In this document: positions 27,353 through 36,212 of the stretch, one piece after another | How positions within the stretch are numbered: the stretch's first letter is position 1 | How the letters are laid out: every line of letters starts with the position of its first letter | Assembly (NCBI GenBank): GCA_029253585.1 | Contig: JAQWZF010000021.1 | Location: 186,001 to 250,000 of the forward strand | DNA: 64,000 nt | Reading direction: 5' to 3' | DNA from: Gammaproteobacteria bacterium | GTDB taxonomy: Bacteria > Pseudomonadota > Gammaproteobacteria > Pseudomonadales > Pseudohongiellaceae | Program-made: the position numbers and the translations under genes | Notes under the pieces: model-generated | Seen by the model: only the letters and a program-made list of their open reading frames with translations | What the model was told of the DNA's origin: nothing | Databases searched by the model: none

Positions 27353-28231
27353 ATGACCTATAATGCAATTCTCTACCAGATCGAAAATACTATTCTAACC
27401 ATCACCCTCAACCGCCCCGAGCACATGAATGCGTTTACGGTGGAGATGGCAGGTGAACTTATCGATGCGATCAATCGCGCCAGCGAGGATGATGAGGTTC
27501 GCGCAATCGTAGTCACGGGCGCGGGCAAGGCATTCTGCGCTGGCATGGATCTTGGCAGCGAGGGCAATGTGTTTGGGCTGGACGAGAGCCTGCAACCCAG
27601 CCTCGATGACATGCAGACCAGACTCAATGACCCGGAAATTACTGAAGGGGTTCGCGACACGGGCGGTCAACTCACACTCGCGATCTACGACTGCAAGAAA
27701 CCGGTCATAGCCGCCATCCACGGTGCGGCTGTGGGTATTGGAGCGACCATGACCTGCGCGATGGATATACGCCTCGTCGCGGACAATGCCCGCGTAGGAT
27801 TCGTCTTCAATAAGATCGGCATAACGCCAGAGGCTTGTTCCAGTTGGTTTCTCCCCAGAATCGTCAACATGGGCACAGCACTGGAATGGGTCTATAGTGG
27901 CGACTTGATCGAGGCCGAGGAACTTGAACGCCGGGGCTTCGCGAACGCTATAATAGAGAAGGATTCTCTATTGGATAGAGCCTATGAGCTAGCCAATCGC
28001 ATTGCGCAGCATAGTCCCGTTTCCATCGCCCTGACCCGGCAGATGATGTACCGAAACGCAGCACAAGATCACCCGCTTGCCGCACATCAGATCGATTCCC
28101 TTGCTATATTCTATGCAAGCCAGACCAGTGGCAAAGAAGGCGTAAAGGCATTCTTGGAAAAGAGAAAGCCAGAGTATGCTGAAAAGGCATCAAGTGACAT
28201 GCCGCCCTTCTATCCCTGGTGGGAAGACTAA
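27353..28231 (+). CDS. Enoyl-CoA hydratase/isomerase family
   Basis: A 292-aa crotonase-fold enzyme. Oxyanion-hole segments are AFCAGMDLGSEG near 62 and HGAAVGIGATM near 122; the catalytic Glu lies in GITPEACSSWFLPR near 159. The usual first Glu position (near 142) is within DIRLVADNARVGF, so single-Glu chemistry is likely. ATG start. It provides the hydration step missing from the SDR-thiolase-ACAD run on the other strand. Confidence 0.9.
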   Translation: MTYNAILYQIENTILTITLNRPEHMNAFTVEMAGELIDAINRASEDDEVRAIVVTGAGKAFCAGMDLGSEGNVFGLDESLQPSLDDMQTRLNDPEITEGVRDTGGQLTLAIYDCKKPVIAAIHGAAVGIGATMTCAMDIRLVADNARVGFVFNKIGITPEACSSWFLPRIVNMGTALEWVYSGDLIEAEELERRGFANAIIEKDSLLDRAYELANRIAQHSPVSIALTRQMMYRNAAQDHPLAAHQIDSLAIFYASQTSGKEGVKAFLEKRKPEYAEKASSDMPPFYPWWED

Positions 28232-28255
28232 CTAAAAACTTTCTTAGGAACTAAC

Positions 28256-28660
28256 ATGCTTAAAAACTTCGAACTCCTGTGCTCTACTAGCGGCCGCGTC
28301 ATATTGGGAATCTACTTCCTGCTTCCTGGTGCCATCTTGAAGATTACTAATATGGAGGGCACGGCCGCCTCCATGCAGGAACATGGAATGGTAATGGTCT
28401 CCTTCTTTTTGATCCTGACCATCATCATTCAACTGTTCGGCGGACTCGCCATGATCGTGGGCTATCAGGTGAAGCCGGTTGCTTTCGTTCTAGCTGGGCT
28501 TACTTTAGTAATCAGCCTCGTGATGCATGATTTCTGGAATATCCCCTCAGAGACACAGAACTTCGTTAAAAACATGGGCATCATGGCTGGCCTGCTAGGC
28601 GCAGCCGGGCTCGATGCGGGTGGCTGGAGTCTCGATAACAAGCTCGCTAAATTGAAGTAA
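28256..28660 (+). CDS. DoxX-family membrane protein
   Basis: A 134-aa integral membrane protein with four TM helices (about 12-30, 45-65, 72-92, 102-120). The FLLPGAILKITNMEGT segment is typical of DoxX/SURF4-like proteins. The biochemical role is uncertain in the family; links to redox or quinone biology have been proposed. It starts 24 nt after the hydratase stop. Confidence 0.82.
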   Translation: MLKNFELLCSTSGRVILGIYFLLPGAILKITNMEGTAASMQEHGMVMVSFFLILTIIIQLFGGLAMIVGYQVKPVAFVLAGLTLVISLVMHDFWNIPSETQNFVKNMGIMAGLLGAAGLDAGGWSLDNKLAKLK

Positions 28661-28821
28661 TATCGGCAGCGCCGGTAAGCGGCGACCTCGATTCTTGACA
28701 GCCTTGTAAACGCCTGCGAAAGTGCACTGATTACAGGCCTTGATCCTGGCGCTCGCGCCTCCATCTTAAGCGTTAAGCGACAAGCGAGGACAAATTCAGC
28801 TGATTTTAAGAATTGAGTCCG

Positions 28822-28827
28822 TATAAT
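28822..28827 (+). promoter_or_regulatory. Possible -10 element (TATAAT) for the monooxygenase-like gene
   Basis: Perfect TATAAT 56 bp upstream of the next start codon in a 222-bp gap. No good -35 at 16-18 bp, so this is only a candidate. Confidence 0.3.
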
Positions 28828-28882
28828 GAAATTCGAACTCCAGGACTAACAAACGAACCTCAATCACAGGACTAACTACTTC

Positions 28883-29230
28883 ATGATAATGGTGCAATCA
28901 ACTTTCCATCTCGTTTCAGAATCCAAATCTGAAGCCATCGAATTGATGAAGAACATGGTTCGCCTGTGCCGTCAGGAGCACGGCTGCCTGAGTTACGAAT
29001 ATTTCGAAGGCCTGACCAATACCAATCAGGTCGTCCTACTCCAAGAGTGGGAAAATGCAGACTGTCTCCAGGGCCACTATCAAACTGCTCATATGGAAGA
29101 GTTTCTGGCCAAGCTGGGCGACTACTTGCAGAGCGAAGTCACAACCCGCAGCTATGCCTCACAGGACGAGCCCAGAGTGTCATCGAAGTCGAATGATGAG
29201 CTCGCCAAGCCGGAACAGACGATTCATTGA
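28883..29230 (+). CDS. Putative quinol monooxygenase (ABM domain)
   Basis: A 115-aa antibiotic-biosynthesis-monooxygenase/YgiN-like dimeric ferredoxin fold. Typical features are CRQEHGCLSYEYFEG, the strand VVLLQEWENADCLQGHYQTAH with its conserved Trp and His, and a final LGDYLQSE helix. The last 25 residues are a polar extension. Proteins of this family oxidise quinols or detoxify aldehydes; the role here is unknown. A similar domain is encoded at 41503-41769. Confidence 0.85.
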   Translation: MIMVQSTFHLVSESKSEAIELMKNMVRLCRQEHGCLSYEYFEGLTNTNQVVLLQEWENADCLQGHYQTAHMEEFLAKLGDYLQSEVTTRSYASQDEPRVSSKSNDELAKPEQTIH

Positions 29231-29305
29231 TTCTGACAGCCTCAGAATTACCAATAGATCACCAATAAATCGATCGCAACGCTAGCGCACTAAAGGGATT
29301 GGTAA

Positions 29306-30658
29306 ATGTTCTACACGTTGCAGGGTGATCACAAAACCCCCGTTTCAGCTGAGGAAAATACTCGCCTGCTGCGCTGGAGAACGTCTACGTTCTGGGTCAT
29401 GTTAGTCGGCTATGTGGGCTATTACATCTGCCGCGGCAATCTGTCTGCCGCCTTTCCACTTCTAGAACAAGAATTCGGTTATTCCAATACACAGCTAGGC
29501 CTTATTGCCTCTCTGTCTGAAATGGCCTACGCCGCCGGTAAGTTTGTCAACGGCCCACTGGCCGACAAGATCGGTGGTCGCCGCATCTTTCTCATTGGTA
29601 TGGCCGGCGCCATATTCTGGAACATCGTCTTCTCGATCTCGGCAAGTCTGACCGCCTTCATCGTGGTCTGGTGCTGCTGCCGCTACTTCCTGTCCATGGG
29701 CTGGGGAGGACTCACCAAGACTATAGGCAACTGGTATCCAAGAGAGCGCAACGGCACCGTGATGGGCCTGATTAGCGTCAACTTCCAATTCGGCGGAGTT
29801 GCCGCCACTCTGTTTGCAGGACTCCTGGTGTCAATGGGCGTGCCCTGGCAGGGAGTCTTCATCTATCCGGCTATGGTACTCACCCTGATTCTTATATGGT
29901 CTTATCTTGCCTCGCGCTCCAGTCCAGCTGACGTGGTACCAAGGGCTATTCCGATCGAGGGTGAATCCTCGAAGGCACAGATAGCCGACTACGGCGACGA
30001 GGAGCATCCGCCCGTATCGACTATCATGAAGACGCTGCTGCGACTCCCCATCTACAGGGAGCTGCTCGTGTTCAGCTTTCTCACTACCTTGCTGCGCTCC
30101 GTGTTCCTGTTTTGGACTCCAAAGTTTCTATTCGACATAGGCCTGGGCGCTAGCTCCGCGATTCTGCGTTCCGCTATATTCCCCCTACTTGGCGTGGCGG
30201 GAACCGTTTTCATAGGCTGGTACACCGACCACCATGCACGCAATGGTGACCGCGCCCGAATGATGTGGATCATGCTCTCCGTGCTCGTTTTCTGCATGAT
30301 AGCCATCTCGGTCTTAAGTAGTGCCAACGAACCAAACTTCAATCTCATTCTATTCTTCCTTGGTGCCAGCGGATTCTTCTTGCTGGGCCCCTACTCTATG
30401 AGTAGCGGCTGTCTCACACTGGATATCGCAGGCGCAAAGGGCGCAGGCTCCTGCACGGGAATCATAGACGGCATGGGATATATAGGAGGGGCTATCGCGG
30501 CATTCGCCGCCGGCATACTCTCTGACTATCTGGGGTGGCCACAGGTATTCATGGTCTTATCGGTTTTCGCGGTGATCTCTACACTCAGCGCCTGGATGAT
30601 GAGCCGAGGTTTTCAAAAGATGGCGCGCGAAGCGGCAGCCTCGACTCCCCAAGACTGA
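29306..30658 (+). CDS. MFS transporter, organophosphate:phosphate antiporter type (GlpT/UhpC-like)
   Basis: A 450-aa protein with twelve TM helices. The N-terminal YYICRGNLSAAFPLL has the Arg after helix 1 that binds the phosphate of substrates in GlpT/UhpT. The loop motif GPLADKIGGRR and the GWGGLTKTIGNWYPRERNGT region are typical of the same family. It may import glycerol-3-phosphate or a sugar phosphate, or sense it as UhpC does; no two-component genes are nearby. Confidence 0.87.
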   Translation: MFYTLQGDHKTPVSAEENTRLLRWRTSTFWVMLVGYVGYYICRGNLSAAFPLLEQEFGYSNTQLGLIASLSEMAYAAGKFVNGPLADKIGGRRIFLIGMAGAIFWNIVFSISASLTAFIVVWCCCRYFLSMGWGGLTKTIGNWYPRERNGTVMGLISVNFQFGGVAATLFAGLLVSMGVPWQGVFIYPAMVLTLILIWSYLASRSSPADVVPRAIPIEGESSKAQIADYGDEEHPPVSTIMKTLLRLPIYRELLVFSFLTTLLRSVFLFWTPKFLFDIGLGASSAILRSAIFPLLGVAGTVFIGWYTDHHARNGDRARMMWIMLSVLVFCMIAISVLSSANEPNFNLILFFLGASGFFLLGPYSMSSGCLTLDIAGAKGAGSCTGIIDGMGYIGGAIAAFAAGILSDYLGWPQVFMVLSVFAVISTLSAWMMSRGFQKMAREAAASTPQD

Positions 30659-30665
30659 AGCCCTA

Positions 30666-31045
30666 CTATTGCTGTGCTTCGTATTCCTTAATCTGATTGG
30701 TTATATCGCGCACCATGCCATTGGGAATGGGCAGTGTCAGATGGTACTGCGATATCTTCCAGCCCTGCCCGGTGCGAATTAACACCCCGGTGCACGGCTA
30801 CTGCCATAGCTCTGACTCAGCAGCGCCTCGTCAAACCAGGCGCTAGCCCCATCGGGAGTAATATTGATGCTGCGCTGCTGCGGTGTGTAGACCCAGCCGT
30901 TATTGCCACTGGAATATTGACGAAACTCTGCCTTACCCCAGCGCTCATCCGCATCGGTTCTGATGAATACACCATCCTCGCTCATCAGATCGAAATAGGT
31001 ATCCCATTCGCCATTTGCTGCAGCCAGGTGATAACCGTCTAACAT
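30666..31045 (-). pseudogene. NTF2/SnoaL-like protein with a 1-bp frameshift
   Basis: Frame 1 from 31045 reads LDGYHLAAANGEWDTYFDLM and then WGKAEFRQYSS, a typical NTF2-like start, and stops after SYGSSRAPGC. A second frame continues with GVLIRTGQGWKISQYHLTLP to a TAG at 30666-30668, the standard NTF2-like C-terminal strands. Restoring one G near 30791-30794 gives SSRGTGVLIRTGQGW without a break. The frame also extends upstream of the ATG to the stop codon of the AGCS gene, starting SACEEF. That looks like a lipobox without its signal peptide, so the 5' end may be lost too. Confidence 0.78.
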
Positions 31046-31117
31046 TCGATTGATGGCATCTAAATCTGACTGCTGTGACTGACCACTATTGAAAGGAATA
31101 AATTCTTCACAGGCTGA

Positions 31118-32539
31118 TCAGTCCTGAGCTGCAGTCTCAGTTTCTGTTGATTGCTTGTCCTTGTCGAATTCTCCCGCATCGATTCTCGCAAAATAGGCGC
31201 TAGCCACCTGCTTTACCTTAGGCGCCAAAAGAAGCGTTGAGACCATAGTTGGTAAAGCCATAGTCGCATACATGCCATCGAGCAGATTAATCACCATGTC
31301 CAGAGAAACAACGGCACCGGCTGTTATCAGTGCCATATAGGCATACATATAATATTTCTCCTTAGACACACCAAAGAGAAAGCCCATACACTTACTGCCG
31401 TAGTACCAATAGGTGAGAATCGTCGTGGTACTCAATACGATCACCATGATCAACAACAGATAGGCGCCGAAGCCCGGAAACACCTGCTCGTAGGCCTGGG
31501 TAGTCATGGTGACACCTACGGCATCTCCCTCCCAGACGCCGGTAACCAGCAAAGCCATGGCGGTGCAGGTACAAACTATCAGCGTATCCGCAATAGGCCC
31601 TATCATGGCCACCAGGCCCTCCCGCGTAGGTTCGTTAGTCTTTGCTGCGCCGTGGGCAAGAGATTCAGTTCCGATTCCAGCCTCGTTGGAGAAGGCACCA
31701 CGCTGTACGCCGATAAGAATGACGGCACCGAGCACGCCACCCGCTACCGCTTCGCCGCTGAAAGCATCGGTAAGGATGAGCAGAAACATCGCAGGAATCT
31801 CGGCGACGTGACTGGCCAGCAGCACCCCAGTTATCAGGAAGTAGAAGATCACCATCGATGGCACCATCTTGCCCGCCACCGCTGAGACTCTCTTCACCTT
31901 GCCTACCGCAACAGAAAACATGATCACCGCCAGCAGAATACCGGCGGATAGATCGAAGCTGAAATGTTCCTCAGGCGTTGCCAGACCCGCCGGGATCGCA
32001 ATCACATCGCGCAGTATCTGCACCAGTTGATTCACCTGAAAGATAGGCAGAGTTCCCACCATGCCGGCTATAGCAAACAACCAGGCGAGAGGAAACCACT
32101 TACGCCCCAGCCCCTCTCGAATCACATACATGGGACCGCCCTGTAGCTTCCCCTCGTCGTCCCTGCCGCGGTACATGATCGCCAGGCAGGCCGTATAGAA
32201 TTTTGTTGAGATGCCAACGATGGCCGTAACCCACATCCAGAACACGGCACCCGGCCCACCGATAGTGATCGCGACAGCAACGCCGGTGATGTTGCCCAGA
32301 CCCATCGTCCCTGCCAGAGCGGTAGCCAGCGCGCGATAGTGGCTGATGTCTCCGGACACCGAGTCCGAGGGATCGTCATACTTGCCCCGAAGCAGAGCGA
32401 AGCTATGGGAGAAATAGCGGAAGTGGCGCAGACGGGAATGCACCATGAAGAAGAAGCCACCGCCCACCAGCAAGATAACCAGCGGCAAACCCCACATGAA
32501 ACTTGTATAGGCGGCGATTGCCGCTTCGATCGAGTCCAT
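31118..32539 (-). CDS. Sodium:alanine/glycine symporter (AGCS family)
   Basis: A 473-aa secondary transporter with about ten TM helices. Family signatures are the GTMGLGNITGVAVAITIGGPGAVFWMW region near 75-105, split by GNITG, and the C-terminal-half GVQRGAFSNEAGIGTESLAHGAAKT near 270. It carries alanine or glycine with Na+, which fits a marine habitat. A GTG at 32542 directly precedes the ATG. Monocistronic or cotranscribed with the NTF2-like pseudogene downstream. Confidence 0.93.
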   Translation of the reverse strand: MDSIEAAIAAYTSFMWGLPLVILLVGGGFFFMVHSRLRHFRYFSHSFALLRGKYDDPSDSVSGDISHYRALATALAGTMGLGNITGVAVAITIGGPGAVFWMWVTAIVGISTKFYTACLAIMYRGRDDEGKLQGGPMYVIREGLGRKWFPLAWLFAIAGMVGTLPIFQVNQLVQILRDVIAIPAGLATPEEHFSFDLSAGILLAVIMFSVAVGKVKRVSAVAGKMVPSMVIFYFLITGVLLASHVAEIPAMFLLILTDAFSGEAVAGGVLGAVILIGVQRGAFSNEAGIGTESLAHGAAKTNEPTREGLVAMIGPIADTLIVCTCTAMALLVTGVWEGDAVGVTMTTQAYEQVFPGFGAYLLLIMVIVLSTTTILTYWYYGSKCMGFLFGVSKEKYYMYAYMALITAGAVVSLDMVINLLDGMYATMALPTMVSTLLLAPKVKQVASAYFARIDAGEFDKDKQSTETETAAQD

Positions 32540-32690
32540 CACAAGGCACCGTTCCGTGCTGTCACTACTGCAATTCTAACTGGCAAAGAGATAGGGATAT
32601 CCTACTGCGTATGATTATGCGTGTTGGAATGCCCGGCAACGTCATGACCCAGCATCGCCCAACATCGGCGACCGTGGCCCGAGTGCTAAA

Positions 32691-33680
32691 CTACTGCGCC
32701 TTCGCCGCATCGGACTCTTGCCGACGCGCACCCGCGAGTATCGCCCGCATTGCATAGTTGCCTTCATGACAGGCGTATTCAAACAAGTCTTCGCCGGTAT
32801 ACATGGGCATCTCTGCAGTCCATGGCTGGGTATAGAGCTCTGGGTCATCGATGGTGAAGCTGTAATGAAGCTTGTCATCGGCGACGCGGGAAAAACGTTC
32901 CGTTAACAGAATATTGCTGGAAACGAGTCTCTCTTTAGCGACCTGCCAGGAATTGAAATTCTTGGTCTGCACAATGAGGGTATCTGCCTCATAGTAGCCG
33001 ATGGAGTCGCCTAACCATTTGTCATAGGGCAGGTCTCGAAACTCCTGATCGATCGCTACGATGCGCGCGTTGTGAACCATCTCTGCAAGCAGCACTACAT
33101 GGGTGGGCGACTGCACAATCTGCATATGATTGTTGTACAGGCTGCTCATGAATGGCGCCGTTGAGGCGAAGCTAACCAGACAACGGTCCGATAGTGTTCT
33201 GCCTTCTGGTCCATCACTCTCGGCTATGCCCATGGGAAGTTCTTCGCGTTGAGATTGCCGCACCGCTTGCCCCTCTTCACGCCAGGGAATCTTGCCGTCG
33301 GGCGGATCGACGATGAGCGAGGTTCGATACTTACCATTCATCTGCGCCAGTGCATCGCCCGGAGTAATCCAGAACCCATTATAGCCACCAACATTTTCAG
33401 GCCCAGGGGCTTCCGCACCGGTTGCTTCCAGAAACGCAATAAAATCAGGAGTAGAAACCATCTTCTCTAACATGGTCGCCTCGTCTACTTCCAATTCACC
33501 CTCATAAATGTCGGCACGCTCAAGACCGGTTCGAGTCTTGTAGTTCCAGACACCCTGCACATCCGGCACTCCGAAGGCTGTCTTGGGCGGGGCATAGTTC
33601 TCTGCGGAAAAGGCAGCCGACACAGCTAGCGCTGCAATTATCAGGCTGGTCAGCGCGCTGCTGCGGTAGACGGTTCTCAT
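32691..33680 (-). CDS. Secreted protein of unknown function, paralogue of the protein at 19137-20186
   Basis: A 329-aa protein starting at an ATG with GAGGA 8 nt upstream (the frame is open to 33713). The signal peptide ends near AAFSA. The mature chain has the same blocks as the 19-kb gene: FGVPDVQGVWNYKTRTGLERADIYEGE, GGYNGFWITPGDAL, VDPPDGKIPW, RCLVSF, LYNNHMQIVQSPTHVVLLAEM, DSIGYYEADTLIVQTKNF, and ending FEYACHEGNYAMRAILAGAR. The first of these spans about residues 30-57. Function unknown; the aromatic and acidic conserved positions suggest a carbohydrate- or lipid-handling beta protein, which is a guess. Confidence 0.82.
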   Translation of the reverse strand: MRTVYRSSALTSLIIAALAVSAAFSAENYAPPKTAFGVPDVQGVWNYKTRTGLERADIYEGELEVDEATMLEKMVSTPDFIAFLEATGAEAPGPENVGGYNGFWITPGDALAQMNGKYRTSLIVDPPDGKIPWREEGQAVRQSQREELPMGIAESDGPEGRTLSDRCLVSFASTAPFMSSLYNNHMQIVQSPTHVVLLAEMVHNARIVAIDQEFRDLPYDKWLGDSIGYYEADTLIVQTKNFNSWQVAKERLVSSNILLTERFSRVADDKLHYSFTIDDPELYTQPWTAEMPMYTGEDLFEYACHEGNYAMRAILAGARRQESDAAKAQ

Positions 33681-33795
33681 GGAGATATCCTCAGGTAGAG
33701 TGAGCTGGGCCAAAGCCCTGTGAAACTAGATTAAAGCAGCCGTCCACGCACTTGCAAGCGACACGGCACTGAAATCGTCACCGGAATCGTCAAAG

Positions 33796-36174
33796 CTATC
33801 GAATATTATCGGCAAAGACGAATTCAGATGGAGGCTCCAAGCCCCGTAGATGCTCCACAAAATAGTCCCAACGGCGCTTCATGAAATAGCGCCTATTGCC
33901 GAAGCCATGACCGGCGTTAGGCAGCACTACCAGGTCGAAGTCTTTATCGGCATCGATCAATGCATCGACCACCAGCAGCGTACTCGAAGGATGCACATTG
34001 GTATCGAGCATGCCATGGGCTAGCAGTAACTTGCCTTGAAGGTTAGTCGCCAGCAGTTGATTAGCCTGATTGTCATAGTTCGTCGTAACCACAGGCTCGC
34101 CATCAGTTGAGCTGTTCTCCGGGAAGGTCTGCAACAGGCCTTGCCACTTTTCACCCCAGTCATCCTCATAGTTGCGATTGTCGTGATTACCCGCGCCGGA
34201 CACCGCTACTTTATAGAAGTCCGGGTAGCGTAGAATTCCCGCCGTCGAAGCAAAGCCGCCGCCAGAATGCCCCCAGATGCCGACTCGATCGAGATCCATC
34301 CAGGGATTCTCAGCCCCTAGCTGCCTAATACCTTCGACCTGATCCGGCAAGCCGCTATCGCCCATATTTCCATAGTAGGCGTCGTGGAAGGACTTCGATC
34401 GCCCAGGCGTACCCATAGCATCCAACTCCACAACGATGAATCCAAGCTCGGCCAGAGACTGCTTGTCGCCGCGCGAGGCACGAAACGATCGTGTACCCAC
34501 GCTACCGCTTTGCGGCCCGGGATAAAGATAATTCAGCACTGGATAGGACTTCGTCTCATCGAAGTTGGAAGGCTTGTAAAGCAGGCCGTAGATATCGGTG
34601 ATCTGATCCCTGGCTTTCACGACAAAGGGCTCCGGCGCCACCCAACCCCCTGCCACAAGAGCGCTAATGTCTGCCTCTTCAAGAGCCATCTGCTGCTCGC
34701 CGGACTTGTTACGCACGACGGCGACGGCGGGCGTAGTAGGTGTTGAGAACACATCGCTGAAATACTCTGCCGAATCGGACCAGCCGATTTGATGGTGTGC
34801 AAGCTCGGGTGTCAGGTTCACCAGCTGCGAGCCATCGAAGTTGACGCGATAGAGATATTGAAAATACGGATCGCCACTCTCCCGATTCGAGCCGAGAAAG
34901 TAGATCTGCTCATTATCCAGATCGATCTGCTGTATTTGCAGCACCGCCCAGCTACCTACGGTGATGCGCCTCTTCAACGCGCCTGTCTGTAGATCATGAA
35001 GATAGAGATGACCCCAATTGTCCTGTTCGGAAAACCAGATGAATTCGTTTCGTTGGGGAAATACGCGCCAATTTTCGCTGTTGTATCCCGACTCGTAGTA
35101 GGTTGCGACCTCCTCGCGGTGGACCGCACGCACCGCCCCCGTCTGAGGATCGGCAACCTGCAACTGCGCTATCTTATGATCCCGCGATGAGGAGACAAAC
35201 GACAGCGTCTCGCCGTCCTCACTCCACTCAACATCCAGAAACACACCGCCTCTGCCAGCAATATGATCGCTGGTAGTAGAACGATGGGGGTCGGGTGGCA
35301 TATTTAATCTTACGATTCGCGGCTCCTGCTCAAGATGAATCACGATTCTCTCGATCATGAAGATAAAATCATCTCCAGGAAGGGGATACTTCCAGGCATC
35401 TAGTTCGCCATGGCCGACCTGGGTGGGCCAAAGATACATCTGTTTAACATTTCTGCCATCGTGACGGAAAGTGGCGATCTTGCTTGAATCTGGCGACCAG
35501 AGAAGAACCGGGCCATCATCTCGCAGCCAACCTGCGTTATTGGTTGCATAGCCATAGTCTTGCTCGCCATCGAAGGTTAGCTGTGTCAGCGCATTACTCG
35601 CCGTGTCTCGAACCCATAGATTGTGCTCATCGATAAAGGCCGCCTTGCTTCCATCAGGAGAGAGATATTCGTTAGCAGGTGTCTGGGCCAGCTGGCTCAG
35701 CGAATAGCTATTGAGCTCTAGCGTGTAGCTGCGTCCATCATAATCAAAATCGAGTTGACCTGAAGACTCTGACAGCTTGATGCGCGACAGGCTCAAGTCG
35801 TCTGCGTCGACATCATCTGCATAGTCTGCCAGGGCAGAGGCCAGCCTGGCGTTATCGAACAGTGGTGATTTCTGCCCTGTCTGCACATCCACCAACACTG
35901 TTTCAGAACTGCTCCCAGTCGAGCGCCTATAGATCAAGCGATCGGAGCCCTGCCAGTATTGAGCGAGAATATTGCCGCTGACCAGGTCCGCCGTGTTAAC
36001 GCTCAGAAAACTCTGCGCCCGCTCATAATCGGCGACCGTTATCGTCTCTGCCTCTTCTGTCTGCTCTGCCGCGGGGGCTGCGTCACCTTGCTCGCTTGTT
36101 GCGCTCGGGCCACAGGCCTGAACAACGGCAAGGAAAAGCATTGCGAGCAAGCTGCGTCTTTGCGCTTGGGTCAT
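33796..36174 (-). CDS. Dipeptidyl-peptidase IV-like S9 peptidase, lipoprotein
   Basis: A 792-aa protein. The leader LLAMLFLAVVQAC ends in a lipobox-like Cys near 21, followed by an acidic linker, so it is probably membrane-tethered outside the cytoplasm. An N-terminal beta-propeller (DPPIV_N) precedes a C-terminal prolyl-oligopeptidase domain. The Ser lies in GIWGHSGGGFAS near 637, the Asp in HGMLDTNVHPS near 721 and the His in NAGHGFG near 756. These proteases remove X-Pro or X-Ala dipeptides. Monocistronic. Confidence 0.9.
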   Translation of the reverse strand: MTQAQRRSLLAMLFLAVVQACGPSATSEQGDAAPAAEQTEEAETITVADYERAQSFLSVNTADLVSGNILAQYWQGSDRLIYRRSTGSSSETVLVDVQTGQKSPLFDNARLASALADYADDVDADDLSLSRIKLSESSGQLDFDYDGRSYTLELNSYSLSQLAQTPANEYLSPDGSKAAFIDEHNLWVRDTASNALTQLTFDGEQDYGYATNNAGWLRDDGPVLLWSPDSSKIATFRHDGRNVKQMYLWPTQVGHGELDAWKYPLPGDDFIFMIERIVIHLEQEPRIVRLNMPPDPHRSTTSDHIAGRGGVFLDVEWSEDGETLSFVSSSRDHKIAQLQVADPQTGAVRAVHREEVATYYESGYNSENWRVFPQRNEFIWFSEQDNWGHLYLHDLQTGALKRRITVGSWAVLQIQQIDLDNEQIYFLGSNRESGDPYFQYLYRVNFDGSQLVNLTPELAHHQIGWSDSAEYFSDVFSTPTTPAVAVVRNKSGEQQMALEEADISALVAGGWVAPEPFVVKARDQITDIYGLLYKPSNFDETKSYPVLNYLYPGPQSGSVGTRSFRASRGDKQSLAELGFIVVELDAMGTPGRSKSFHDAYYGNMGDSGLPDQVEGIRQLGAENPWMDLDRVGIWGHSGGGFASTAGILRYPDFYKVAVSGAGNHDNRNYEDDWGEKWQGLLQTFPENSSTDGEPVVTTNYDNQANQLLATNLQGKLLLAHGMLDTNVHPSSTLLVVDALIDADKDFDLVVLPNAGHGFGNRRYFMKRRWDYFVEHLRGLEPPSEFVFADNIR

Positions 36175-36212
36175 CTTAGTAGGCCTCTCCGCTATGGATA
36201 AGCACTCCGACT

